DNA of 64,000 bases from Pseudomonas yamanorum (GCF_900105735.1 NZ_LT629793.1:4402001-4466000), one strand, 5' to 3'. Counted from the stretch's first letter, positions 17,049 through 26,393 are shown. Numbers and translations: made by a program. Notes: generated from the letters alone by a model not told the origin.

Positions 17049-17449
17049 CTATTCTTCAGCTGCGTAGTGCGCATTGCATTTGGGGCACATCCATTTACCT
17101 GCGAAATAAAAATCAGATGGCACGTTGGCCAGTCTCACACGACGCTCATCAACATCCCAACAAGAAGTGCAAAATCTACCAGTCACTCCATTAAAACTGT
17201 AGACGCCTTCACTTGTATAGGTAGGCTGCCCAATTGTCTTCTGCTTGATTTGCTCCTGGAGAAGGACAATCTGCTCTTGTGCCACAGCTAGCTTCATTTT
17301 GAGTTCGCCAGATTCCAGCTTAGCGTCACCAAGAGCTGAGTGCAGATCCGCAACGAGCATTTTAAAATCAGCATCGCCAACTTTGTGGCTAAGTCGCGAA
17401 GTTTGTTTGATGCGTCTAACGCTTGCTGCAATAACGCGATTATATCCAT
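17049..17449 (-). pseudogene. Zinc-ribbon coiled-coil protein, frameshifted near its start
   Basis: The natural start is ATG 17449 with ggagaa just upstream; it reads MDIIALLQQALDASNKLRD and then loses frame at about 17390/17391. The frame continues after the loss of one base as SHKVGDADFKMLVADLHS. It has a coiled coil (KLAVAQEQIVLLQEQIKQK) and a C-terminal zinc ribbon with CTSCWD and MCPKCNAHY. Restoring one base gives 133 residues. I know this layout from phage and prophage proteins of unknown function. An alternative upstream start in the second frame (17579) would give 176 residues but with an implausible N-terminus. Confidence 0.6.
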
Positions 17450-17627
17450 AATATTTCTCCTTTCTCTTGCCTTCCGGTTCCATTCTGCCCAGACATCCCT
17501 GGTTTGCAGCCATCAGAGCCCGAATAACCCTAAGGGGCAAAAAGCTAGTCCCTCTAATCACTGGGTCATTGCACATCAAATGCCGGTGATATGAGGCTGA
17601 TTTTCTAGCTTCTCCGATTAAGTACCC

Positions 17628-18389
17628 TCACTGCCCGAGCTTGTTATTAAGATAGTGGAAGATCGTCCTCACAGCATTTACAAATAGGAAAGCTTCCGCT
17701 GCTTCGATGAGATTTTCTGTTGGGTGGGCGACGCTGCCATGATTGCGGATGGTGTTGAGCGCATCCATGACGGCAGCGAATGACTGAAGTACTTTACCAA
17801 CCTCGGCCCCGTGGTTGCCTAAGGCGTTCAAGGCTGGGTGATCGGAGCGGAGTGCTTTAAACGCCTGAGTAAGGGTTGCGTTCACCGGGAGTGGGATACT
17901 CACGGCAGCGCATTCGGCCCTCAGGTATCCATGCATAGCGGTATGAAGCCTATCCACGGCGCTCTGTGCGCCATTCGTTACGACAAGTTGATCAGCGTCA
18001 GAAAGCGCACGGCGGACTACCTCAGACGCGTTTTGAGAAGGCGCTACAGCTCGAACGTGGCCCACGCTGCGTCCTAATTGATCGAGAAGTTCAGGAACGG
18101 AACTTTCTAAAAGCGGTAATACTTTGGGGTGTTCAATTAGCGCTGCCAGCCCTTGTGGACTGTGATGTTGCAAGCGGTTTATCACATCGAACACGCAATC
18201 ACCGTAATCAGTGTCGCCCCAGTCCAGGCTACGCAGCAGGCGCTTGTGACCAGTAATATATGAGTACTGACCAGTGAGGTGTCCAATCTCGTGCCAGTCT
18301 GATTCTACAAAGGCGCTGATAATAGCCCTGTGTAGGGCAATAATAATTGGTCCATTCCACGATGGGTCTTCTAATAAATACTGGTTCAT
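17628..18389 (-). CDS. Abortive-infection protein with Abi_C-type C-terminus
   Basis: 253 residues from ATG 18389, chosen for the ggag six bases upstream; starts at 18407 or 18428 are possible. The C-terminal 90 residues match the Abi_C pattern: a helix pair and the motif NTIRNHGSVAHPTENLIEAA, where the R-N...S-x-AH group is the signature. The N-terminal half is helical and unassigned. Known: Abi_C domains end several abortive-infection proteins and are probably HEPN-related, acting on RNA or tRNA when phage infection is sensed. Here it stands alone beside an IS66 remnant. Activity and trigger are not visible from sequence. Confidence 0.7.
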   Translation of the reverse strand: MNQYLLEDPSWNGPIIIALHRAIISAFVESDWHEIGHLTGQYSYITGHKRLLRSLDWGDTDYGDCVFDVINRLQHHSPQGLAALIEHPKVLPLLESSVPELLDQLGRSVGHVRAVAPSQNASEVVRRALSDADQLVVTNGAQSAVDRLHTAMHGYLRAECAAVSIPLPVNATLTQAFKALRSDHPALNALGNHGAEVGKVLQSFAAVMDALNTIRNHGSVAHPTENLIEAAEAFLFVNAVRTIFHYLNNKLGQ

Positions 18390-18619
18390 TCCACACTCCA
18401 AACCCATCTTCTCTGTGGTTCTATCCACGTGAATGCTAAGCAGCAGACAGAATCACTGATACGACTATGCCAGCGCAACCTCGAAAGCGCTGCTGAAAAT
18501 GGCAGTGTCAGCAGATCGATACGGCTGGCTTGTATCGAGGCTTGCCTACTCAGGTAGGGGTCGCATGATCTTGTCTTTTATGGTTACAGCAAGCACCTTC
18601 GTCGGAAGTAAACTCCTCT

Positions 18620-18822
18620 CACTGTGGATCAACGTAAGCGTTCGGGCACCCGTCGTGCACCAAAACTTTCATGCGATTGCCTCGACGATTGGAAAAGAGA
18701 TAAGCGCAGTGCGGCTGCGCCGCACCGAAGACGACGACTCGGGCGAGCGCTTTTTCGGTGCCGGAACGCATGTCCATCGGTTCAGTGGCCAGCCAGATCG
18801 CGTCGATCCGGATCCTGAAGCA
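18620..18822 (-). pseudogene. Truncated IS66 TnpB
   Basis: The frame reads IRIDAIWLATEPMDMRSGTE, then FGAAQPHCAYLFSNRRGNRM, then KVLVHDG. These are the hallmark segments of IS66 Orf2/TnpB. After KVLVHDG the match ends and a stop follows within about 10 codons, so roughly the last third is lost. Confidence 0.7.
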
Positions 18823-18914
18823 AGTACCCGGACAAAACGGGCACATCCTTCGGGATCGGAAGAGGGCCACTTTACTGTGAGAGTTTGCTCGCCAAATGGC
18901 AGCTCGATGACAGC

Positions 18915-19130
18915 CTAGCCCTCGGCCTGCCTTTTCGGGGCGACCTTTACCGGAACAAACGCCGGCAGCGTTGCGGGTGGCTGATCTCGGCAAAGCGGCG
19001 GCCACTTGCGGATCACAATGGCATTGATGCTGTGACTGATGGCAACGCTGGAAATCGACACACCGGGTTGCAGGCATTTCTGAACAACCTGGGCTTTGAA
19101 CGACTTGATGTAGGAGCTTGGTCGGCGCAT
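18915..19130 (-). pseudogene. IS66 accessory protein TnpA-like remnant
   Basis: 71 residues starting MRRPSSYIKSFKAQVVQKCL. The helix-turn-helix pattern SISSVAISHSINAIVIRKW matches IS66 TnpA (IS3-orfA-like DNA-binding protein), and the end LPAFVPVKVAPKR is typical of the family. TnpA usually continues for another 20-40 residues, so this copy is shortened. Confidence 0.65.
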
Positions 19131-19436
19131 TTAAGGGCTATCGCGTCCGCTTAAGATAGGCGGACACCATCGCCCTTAATCTGGGCGTTCGGTAGGAGTG
19201 TTTGCCGATCGCTTACGGATCAACTCTGCTTAACACCGTGATATCTTTAGATCCCGGTAAATTTCTGATTAGGTCGCAGACACTTTGCACCCTGGCCCCA
19301 CCAGCAAATTCTTCAACCGATGAAGAGGCTGATCTTGGTCCTTCGTTCGTCAACCAAGCAACTTTGAAGGGGGCTTATTTGGCGTCCGAACGACATTACT
19401 GATACTGTCTGACGCTGCTCAAGAAAGGATTTCGCA

Positions 19437-21080
19437 GTGGCCATGACTTACCTCAAATACTTCCCAAAACCCGTGCTAGACGATCTAGTGAACGGTAGAT
19501 GGCTGCCAATTATCGGCGCCGGAATGTCACTCAATGCGCACGTCACGTCAGGTCAGAGACCGCCGCTTTGGGGAGAGCTAGGAAAGCTTCTAGAGGACGA
19601 CTTGATTGAGTTCAATTCCAGTGGTGCACTAGACGCAATTTCAGCGTATGAGCATGAGCTTGGCCGTGCGAGGCTAATGGACAAGCTCTCGCAGGTGCTG
19701 CTGATCCACGAGGCGCAGCCAGGAAAAGCACACAAGAGCTTTTGTTCTATTCCGTTCGATATCGTTTGCACAACGAACTTTGATTTTTTACTGGAACAGG
19801 AGTACCGGCTGGGGCCGAATACCGTCTACCCCATCCTTGAAGAGGAGCAGCTGTCGCTGAACTCGTCCAAGGCTGGCGTAAACTTATTGAAACTTCATGG
19901 GGACCTTCACCACCCTAGAAGGATGGTAGTCACTGAGGCCGATTATGACGGTTTCTTAGCAAACTATCCGCTCTTCGCAACATATCTAGCGAACCTTTTG
20001 ATCACCAAGACAGCTGTACTGGTTGGGTACAGCCTTGACGATCCTGATTTTCGACAGATCTGGCATGTTGTCTCACAGCGTTTAGGGCGTACTAGGCGAT
20101 TTGCCTACACCATTGTTGTCGGTGCAAATCAATCCGATGTCTCCCGATTTGAGCGTCGTGGGGTGAAGGTGATAAATCTGCCAGGCACCCGAGACAAATA
20201 TGGAGAGATCCTTGCCGCTGCGTTCGATGAGCTACGGGAGCTTCTGAGGGACAAAGCGTTCACGGTGATGAAAGCGACCGAGGAAAGGACAATGCAGGAG
20301 CTGTCGCTACCGAGGTCAGCATCCTCACGGCTTTGTTTCTTTTCATTGCCATTAGAAGTTCTACCGTTTTATAAAGATCAAGTATTCCCTGCCCTTGAAG
20401 ACATCAACCTCGTCCCAATAACGGCGGATGGAGTGATTTCCCCAACTGACATGGTCATCGCCAAACTGGATGCGCTGATTGATAGATCAATCGCAATGGT
20501 TATTGATCTATCATCTAACTGGACAGTAGTGGAGCTGAAAATGGCGCTTAACCGTGCCGCAGCCAGGAGGCTTGAGGGTAGGCCGCTCACGCTCATAGTA
20601 GTCACGAGAGAGGGGCAGCAATTACCAACTGCGATAGAAGGGGTAGTGACGATCCACCGACCTGATCTTTTAACTTCTCAATCAGAGGATTTTGCTCGTA
20701 AGTTGGTCGCAACCCTCGAGCAGGCACTTCCCTCCGACGCTGAATCCCAGCTAGATGAAGCGCGTCGGCTTTTTGGCGTTAAGGCATACCGCGCAGCTAT
20801 CGTTTCCGCTGTCACATATTTAGAAGGCGAGCTGCGAAAAGTTTTGCGTATTGGGGATGACGAAACTGCGTTAAAACTTCACTTGTCGTTGATTGGGATG
20901 ATAAAAAGCGCAGTTAGTCGCGGTGTCATCAGTGAAGATGTGTTACCAAACCTCCAAGATTGGATTGAGTTGAGGAATGGTATTGTTCATTCTAGAGAGG
21001 GGCTTGAGGTTTCTAGAAGTATCGCAAAAACAGTCGTTGATGGGATAACTAAAATCGTAAGGGCATTTCATAGAACGTAG
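19437..21080 (+). CDS. SIR2 / TIR-like / HEPN three-domain protein
   Basis: 547 residues. The SIR2-like NAD domain fills about 15-275: IIGAGMS at 25-31, CTTNFDFLL near 110, KLHGDLHHP near 155 and VGYSLDDPDFRQI near 200, the layout of defence sirtuins that destroy NAD. Residues about 300-440 look like a TIR or deoxyribosyltransferase-type fold: FFSLPLEVLPFY, IDRSIAMVIDLSS, then VELKMALNRA with Glu366. The C-terminus is HEPN-like with RNGIVH (R513, H518), the R-x4-H motif of HEPN ribonucleases. GTG start with aagga; ATG 19443 is the alternative. Known: SIR2 and TIR domains deplete NAD and HEPN domains cut RNA in abortive infection. The combination suggests two killing activities or a sensor-effector chain in one chain; that is inference. 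Confidence 0.75.
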   Translation: MAMTYLKYFPKPVLDDLVNGRWLPIIGAGMSLNAHVTSGQRPPLWGELGKLLEDDLIEFNSSGALDAISAYEHELGRARLMDKLSQVLLIHEAQPGKAHKSFCSIPFDIVCTTNFDFLLEQEYRLGPNTVYPILEEEQLSLNSSKAGVNLLKLHGDLHHPRRMVVTEADYDGFLANYPLFATYLANLLITKTAVLVGYSLDDPDFRQIWHVVSQRLGRTRRFAYTIVVGANQSDVSRFERRGVKVINLPGTRDKYGEILAAAFDELRELLRDKAFTVMKATEERTMQELSLPRSASSRLCFFSLPLEVLPFYKDQVFPALEDINLVPITADGVISPTDMVIAKLDALIDRSIAMVIDLSSNWTVVELKMALNRAAARRLEGRPLTLIVVTREGQQLPTAIEGVVTIHRPDLLTSQSEDFARKLVATLEQALPSDAESQLDEARRLFGVKAYRAAIVSAVTYLEGELRKVLRIGDDETALKLHLSLIGMIKSAVSRGVISEDVLPNLQDWIELRNGIVHSREGLEVSRSIAKTVVDGITKIVRAFHRT

Positions 21081-21346
21081 GCTCGGTCATATTCAAGCAT
21101 GAAAAACGCATGCTGAGTCAGTATATGAGATAAAGAAAGGTTTCGCTCCCCGTAGCTTGTACTCACGAGGTAATTTTCCTTAACGATGTTAGCCAAATAT
21201 CAGCTTTCGAACTAACTTCGTAGGTTGGCTACTGGCCGATTGCAATATGCGAGGGCCTAGGAGAGTCTATAAGTATAGGTTAAGATTAGCCCGAATTCAC
21301 TTCCTTGAGGAAGAGTCTTCGAGCTGAACGAAGTGCGGTATTTATT

Positions 21347-22135
21347 TTATGATTTTTGACTTGATGATGAGTCTATTTTTTTTGCTTTAGCACTTGAGGG
21401 CTGATAGTCACAAGATTTAAGCATCTTTCCAGCAACAATCGCTGTATCGAACGCCATGAGAAGGGCTTCGACTTTCTCCTTCATTTGATTCACAAATGAA
21501 AAATTTAATTGCACATAAAAGTTTTTGTTTACTACAATGTCAGGATTCTTTTTCTTGAATTCAGTACTAACTTTTCCATCTGAATGAACAAGGAAGTGCC
21601 GAACCTCTAAATAGGGAAGCGCCGAATCTATGAGCGACCTATCAATTTTTAAGTCCAGTTTGTCTGACATTTTTTGGAATAATTTTAGCGTGCTTTTCTC
21701 TGCTTCTAACGCTTGAAATACGGAATCTGCAAGCATCCTAGAGATTGACTCCCAACTCCCAGCATTTAAGATGTCTTTCGCGTCCACTTTAAATGCATGT
21801 TCGCCAATGATTCGCCCAGGGCTAAATCCATTTTCCGTACATTTTTCCAGCAATATTTTCAAGTATTGGGTGACTTCCTCATAAATATCCTTCACATAAG
21901 AAGAGTAAACTGTCTGCCTAAGGTGATTTACTAGCAGTTCTCGACTTTTATCAGAATTCTTTCTTTTGTAAAGTCGTGGGTGCCTTGAAGCATCAACATT
22001 CTTTAAAATTTCTTTTGAGTTTGAGCTAGATAAATCGCCATTAATCATCCCTATCCTTATTACATCAACAAGGGCTAAGTCATCATCAAAGCTTGATATT
22101 TTTTGGAGGAAAGCATGTAGCGCCTTTGTTGTCAT
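21347..22135 (-). CDS. HEPN-like protein (262 aa)
   Basis: 262 residues, almost all helical. Near residue 178 is EVRHFLVHSDGKVS, with R179 and H184 giving the R-x4-H motif of HEPN ribonucleases and the following S-D-G seen in several HEPN groups. A helix-rich N-terminal part and a polar serine/lysine tail surround it. aggtg precedes ATG 22135. It is convergent with the SIR2/HEPN gene, so not in its operon, and diverges from the Lamassu-type operon across 835 bp. Probably a toxin-like RNase or an accessory defence protein; the family name is not known to me. Confidence 0.6.
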   Translation of the reverse strand: MTTKALHAFLQKISSFDDDLALVDVIRIGMINGDLSSSNSKEILKNVDASRHPRLYKRKNSDKSRELLVNHLRQTVYSSYVKDIYEEVTQYLKILLEKCTENGFSPGRIIGEHAFKVDAKDILNAGSWESISRMLADSVFQALEAEKSTLKLFQKMSDKLDLKIDRSLIDSALPYLEVRHFLVHSDGKVSTEFKKKNPDIVVNKNFYVQLNFSFVNQMKEKVEALLMAFDTAIVAGKMLKSCDYQPSSAKAKKIDSSSSQKS

Positions 22136-22970
22136 TTTACACCTAGTTAATTTAGTAGTATTTATGCAAAAAATTCATGCCTCGCAAAAAAAATAGCACA
22201 ATGACATCATCAGTAAAAGCTCAGTGAATGCAGTATATGGCTGAATTCTGCTGATCGACTCACGCCCGCGGTGGATAGGGTGGAGCTGCCGAGCAAGCAA
22301 ATTTCGCGGATACCATCGATCAAGAGCCGTGATGGTGCGATTTTTTTGGCATCGCATGGTGGTTGGCTGACCGGCATTCCTCTTCGAGGCTATCTGTCTA
22401 GCTTCATTTTGATTAATCGGAGTAAATCAATTTGTTCCCTGCGCTTGGGCCAAAGCCGCAAAAGCACAGCGCGCACAAGCACAGCGACAGGTACATCAGG
22501 GATATCTATCTCCCATATCTACATTGCACAAGTGCTGCATTGCCATGCTCAGTGAGGGAAGACCCTGCGCAGGTCTAGTGAAGAATTAGGCGGGTAAATA
22601 CTACGAACCTGACTTGCATTGTGGATGGCATCACGCCACTATTCAGCGAGTCAAGAAAGGGATACTCTCGCGGGTGGAAGACGGCAATGGAAGGTCGCAT
22701 GGACAGTATTATTCTAAATGATCAAGGCGTGTTGCTCGCTTCGTGCTTGCCATCCATGCGTGCTCGAGTCAAAAGCTCTGTAGTACGTCGTTTAGTAGAC
22801 GAGCGCGATCACAGTCGTAAAAATGCCTATAGGCATGCATTCAATTTAAATTCAATTAACTGCGCCCACTTTGTCCTCAACGCCTCTCCACTACTCAATG
22901 ACAACGATTGCTTCATGAGTCCTGCTTATTCTCTGGCGCTGATATCTCAGCATATGCAAAGACATATAAT
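22136..22970. other. Spacer upstream of the Lamassu-type operon
   Basis: 835 bp between the divergent HEPN gene and the Lamassu-type operon, with no gene I can support. The main visible structure is the perfect palindrome atgcctataggcat at 22823-22836, followed by the AT-rich ttcaatttaaattcaa. Both lie 120-150 bp before the operon start and could be promoter or operator sequence. Confidence 0.45.
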
Positions 22971-24131
22971 ATGAAACTCCATGAAGTCAGTCCTAGGGAG
23001 CAAAGCGGACGAGATACAATTGACCGTTTTCAAGCGCAGTTCAAGGCCGCTAGTTTGGAAAGCTTGGCGCTATTGGAAAATGGGGAAATAAACAGAGTGT
23101 ACTGCGATGTACACGAGGACTATGTTGTCAAGTACGTAGTTAACTCAAAATCGCACTATCGATTTGTTCAAGTAAAAACAAAAAGCAAACTAAACCATCA
23201 GTACAATATACTTGAAATTTTCGGTCTAAAGAAAAAACCGAAAAATGCTCCTATTCATGACTTGGCTGGAAGCTTCGCGGGGAAGTTACTGCTTCATGTT
23301 GAAGAGTTTGGCGAAGCATGCAGCTCCATTGAAATTTGCACAAACGTAAATTTTGATGATGAGGTCGAACGAATTTGCCAAGAAGTTAAAGGCAGACTCA
23401 GCCAAACTAAGAACACCGTAAGCCTTATCAGCGAGACCAAAAAACTAATACCTTCCCTCGCCACCAAGAGCGACGAAGATGTAATGGGTTTTTTGTCGCA
23501 CTTGGTATTGGCACCCCGAAAGCAGATCCTCAATGAGGAAGAGGATGTTTTCGTTTCCCAAGCATCTAGCCAGATATTTAAGTATAGCGAAATAAATCTT
23601 AATCCTCTTGAGGTTAAGAAGATAATTATCCAGCTACTGTCTTTGATTGAGGACAAATCTGCCGTTCCTCTTTCCAGTGGTATAACCGAAGAAGATTTAG
23701 ATGCAAAAGCGAGTGTCCATCTGGATGATGTTCTAGACATTCTCTGCATTTCCAGATCCGCCTATTATGTTCTTAAGGCTGGAGGTGATGATAAAGCTAT
23801 AAAGTCAGTCTCGATTCTACAAAGGATGCTGAAACGTTCCGGTTTTTCAGATGAAACAGTGGACACATTTGCAGGATTTAAATGTAACTGGGAGGCCTGG
23901 TACAGGACTAATAGGCATGCGCTTTTGGAGTTCCGCTTAGCCGTAGCAAAGAACAAAATTATACAGGTGGCGAGAAAAATTTCTGTCGGTCAAACCGACA
24001 TGAACTCAATCACTGAAGAAATTTCATGCTTGGCAGCCCAAATCAGTAATGACCTTGGACGATCCGACCTCACAGAAGAATTGGCATTCGGCGCCGTTCT
24101 ATCTGAATTGGTAAAAGGAGAGGCGCAATGA
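22971..24131 (+). CDS. lmuA: Lamassu-type effector LmuA, Cap4-like (DUF4297) nuclease
   Basis: 386 residues from ATG 22971; an upstream in-frame start at 22908 adds 21 unlikely residues. The N-terminus is DUF4297: REQSGRDTIDRFQAQF at 9-24, VYCDVHEDYVV with the acidic residues near 46-50, then FVQVKTKSK with Q67-x-K69. Together these form the PD-(D/E)XK core of Cap4-type DNA endonucleases. The C-terminal 200 residues are helical. Its stop overlaps the next start (ATGA), and a third gene overlaps that one. Known: in Lamassu/DdmABC and other ABC-3C systems this nuclease cuts DNA once the SMC-like ATPase senses foreign DNA ends. Role inferred from family and gene order. Confidence 0.8.
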   Translation: MKLHEVSPREQSGRDTIDRFQAQFKAASLESLALLENGEINRVYCDVHEDYVVKYVVNSKSHYRFVQVKTKSKLNHQYNILEIFGLKKKPKNAPIHDLAGSFAGKLLLHVEEFGEACSSIEICTNVNFDDEVERICQEVKGRLSQTKNTVSLISETKKLIPSLATKSDEDVMGFLSHLVLAPRKQILNEEEDVFVSQASSQIFKYSEINLNPLEVKKIIIQLLSLIEDKSAVPLSSGITEEDLDAKASVHLDDVLDILCISRSAYYVLKAGGDDKAIKSVSILQRMLKRSGFSDETVDTFAGFKCNWEAWYRTNRHALLEFRLAVAKNKIIQVARKISVGQTDMNSITEEISCLAAQISNDLGRSDLTEELAFGAVLSELVKGEAQ

Positions 24132-24613
24132 ATTTCCGCGAGGCGGTCTCGAATGCCAAGACGGAATCCATAGCCTTGTTGACCGAAGGCAGTCCTAGGG
24201 GACGCCAAGATGTGCTTGGCAATGACAGTCTATTTCATACCCCGCTAATTGCGCTAACCATCATCCTGCTCGCGCGTTCAAGAGCTAAGCCCAAGCAAGA
24301 TGAGATCGGAATGCTAGTGGGAGTTTGTTTTGAAAAAAGCCTGGCGGGTTTCAAAGGGTCGAGCCAAGAGCTAGGGTGGTCTGCGAACCTGAGAATCCGC
24401 ACCGTAAAGGCGTTTACATTTTTGGAAAATACTGGATTTATCGTCATCAACAAAGAAACTTCCCGCATTGAAGCAACTGACGCGGGGAAAAAGCTAATCG
24501 ATACCATTTTAAAAGATGAAAGCAGGCTCTGTATTGCATTACTGATGATAAAGCGTGCCTACCGCAACATTTGTAAGGAACGAGCTATTGAGGCTAAGTT
24601 GAATGAAATTTGA
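24128..24613 (+). CDS. lmuC: ABC-3C middle component (LmuC-like)
   Basis: 161 residues. A short helical N-terminus is followed by a winged-helix-like region (ELGWSANLRIRTVKAFTFLE, then TGFIVINKETSRIEATDAGK), as in the middle components of three-gene ABC systems. It overlaps the upstream effector by ATGA and the downstream ATPase by 11 bp, so all three are made from one message at linked levels. Known: the middle component bridges nuclease and ATPase in these complexes. The identification rests mostly on position and size. Confidence 0.7.
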   Translation: MNFREAVSNAKTESIALLTEGSPRGRQDVLGNDSLFHTPLIALTIILLARSRAKPKQDEIGMLVGVCFEKSLAGFKGSSQELGWSANLRIRTVKAFTFLENTGFIVINKETSRIEATDAGKKLIDTILKDESRLCIALLMIKRAYRNICKERAIEAKLNEI

Positions 24614-26393
24614 ATCGCTTGAAATTATTCAGAACAATCCAGATGGGTGGCGCTCAGGTGAGCTTGAGTTTGGCGATGTCATCACTCAACTATATGCGAA
24701 GAACGGTAGTGGAAAGACCCCGCTGATCCAAGCGATGATGTTCTGCCTTGGACTGCATGTTCAATTCAGAGAGGATATTGTTCGAAACTGCAAACTAGCT
24801 CGTTTAAAATTGGTCCTAAAAGGGAAACAGTTTACCCTAGATCGAATGATGGGAGACTCCTTCGATCTGACAGTGAGAGTTGACAACGTAACTGAGGATC
24901 GGTTTTACAACGAAGATGACTTTTCAAAATTTATGTTGAAGTCACTCGATCTTAGAAGTGACAGACTTGTAACAAACGGCAACACGCCTACTACACCTTA
25001 TTTTTCGGCGCTGCTACCCCTATTTTATCTGGATCAGGATCAAGGATACTCTGAATACTATGCTCCTCCTCGCCCAGGGTTTATAAAAAATCAGTTTTCT
25101 GAGATGGTTAGGCTAGCTACTAATTTTCCACCCCAGAACTCGTATGACAAAAAGAAAAAAGCGATTGAAGTTAAAAAAGATTTAGACTATTTGGATACAA
25201 CAATCGTTGATAGCCGCAAACTGATGGAGCGTATCGCTCAGGAGCTTCCATCGCCGGCGCGAAAAATGGAAGATATTGATCGCCTTATTTCTGAGTCAAA
25301 GTCACGTCTAGAAGACCTTAAAAAATCTAAAGATATAAAAAGTGATTCACTTTCAAGTTTGGACCATGTTATAGGAAATCTTAGAAGGAGGCACCGTGAG
25401 TTGCAATCGGAGGAGGCTGGTCTCGAATCAAAAATCTCCAGTTCAACGCAAATACGGGAAGAGATACAGAGTGAGATTGAAACGCTTAACTTGAATGAAG
25501 AAGCTAAGCGGGCTTTTATTTCTTTCTCTGATATATGCATCTCGCCATCATGTGGGCTATTCATGGTAAGTGCAGACTCGTACGGTAAGAGCTTGCTTTA
25601 TCTGAAAGATCAAATCAAAGATCTCGAAATATCGACTGCCTCAAATATACAGAAGTCGGAAGCGATATCCACAGAGAAACGATTTATTGAGTCGCAAATC
25701 GCGCAACTTGCTCAGCAAAGAGGCTTAGCGGAGCGGGAAGCAGGCATTGAAATATTCATTGAGGCTATTAGCAGAATTGCTTCGGAAATCTTTGAACTCG
25801 GATTAGAAAAGAATAAGCTAGAAAAATCTGAACAACATAAAAATATTCACCTCGAACTATTAAAAAGAAGAGAGATCGTTCTTACACTTGAGGACTCGTT
25901 GCAAAGTTCACGTGAACAATCCCCAGACATCCTTCGGTTTAGGATCGAACTTGGACAAAAAATGGCGGAATGGCTCGACGTGCTCAACTCCAAGAATATT
26001 TCCAGGGACATCCGAATCGATTCGGACCTCAAGCCCATACTAGGAACTGAAAAACTCGGAATTATCAAAGGCAGCTCAAAGGCTCGAACAGTTCTGGCGT
26101 TTCATGCTGCATTATTTGAGCTGTGCACCAGCGATCCACTCTCTCCCTTCAGAGTGCTTGTATTTGACACACCTCGTCAGCAGGAAATTCACTGGGAAGA
26201 TTTGGATGCCTATATCAAGGCGTTAAAAGGTGTTGCTCTACGTAACAACGCCCAGGTTATTTTCTCTACCACTAGCTATCAGTATGAGATCGATATCAAA
26301 ACAGACAAGGAGTGGTTGCCCAAGTTTGCAGGCGCTGAGCAAGCCATGTACCTAGGTAAGGTTGGTCAGCTTCCCATTGATAGTGCTCCATGA
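24603..26393 (+). CDS. lmuB: Lamassu-type SMC-like ATPase LmuB
   Basis: 596 residues in SMC/Rad50 order. Walker A AKNGSGKT at 32-39; a long coiled coil (about 200-460) broken by the hinge segment DICISPSCGLF with C312 and C317; a signature-like GSSKAR near 491; and Walker B VLVFDTPRQQE with D522, where the usual Glu after Asp is replaced. The C-x4-C hinge differs from the CxxC zinc hook of Rad50. Known: LmuB/DdmC proteins bind DNA ends or plasmid DNA and release the nuclease. It is the last gene of the operon; the 356 bp to ginD (26394-26749) hold nothing I recognise. Confidence 0.85.
   Translation: MKFESLEIIQNNPDGWRSGELEFGDVITQLYAKNGSGKTPLIQAMMFCLGLHVQFREDIVRNCKLARLKLVLKGKQFTLDRMMGDSFDLTVRVDNVTEDRFYNEDDFSKFMLKSLDLRSDRLVTNGNTPTTPYFSALLPLFYLDQDQGYSEYYAPPRPGFIKNQFSEMVRLATNFPPQNSYDKKKKAIEVKKDLDYLDTTIVDSRKLMERIAQELPSPARKMEDIDRLISESKSRLEDLKKSKDIKSDSLSSLDHVIGNLRRRHRELQSEEAGLESKISSSTQIREEIQSEIETLNLNEEAKRAFISFSDICISPSCGLFMVSADSYGKSLLYLKDQIKDLEISTASNIQKSEAISTEKRFIESQIAQLAQQRGLAEREAGIEIFIEAISRIASEIFELGLEKNKLEKSEQHKNIHLELLKRREIVLTLEDSLQSSREQSPDILRFRIELGQKMAEWLDVLNSKNISRDIRIDSDLKPILGTEKLGIIKGSSKARTVLAFHAALFELCTSDPLSPFRVLVFDTPRQQEIHWEDLDAYIKALKGVALRNNAQVIFSTTSYQYEIDIKTDKEWLPKFAGAEQAMYLGKVGQLPIDSAP

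Larger units (their letters stand above)
18620..19160 (-). mobile_element. IS66-family remnant
   Basis: The stretch holds a tnpA-like gene and a truncated tnpB-like frame in IS66 order, with no tnpC transposase. At the outer end, gtccgc and gcggac flank ttaagatag (about 19146-19164), a possible decayed terminal repeat. The element is dead. It separates the Abi_C gene from the SIR2 gene, which suggests that the two cargo blocks arrived separately. Confidence 0.65.

Noticed and set aside
22271..22555. 94-codon open frame and a minus-strand frame with LDRWYP
   Set aside because: The LDRWYP segment faintly recalls a TnpB-type transposase motif, but the flanks do not match in any frame.
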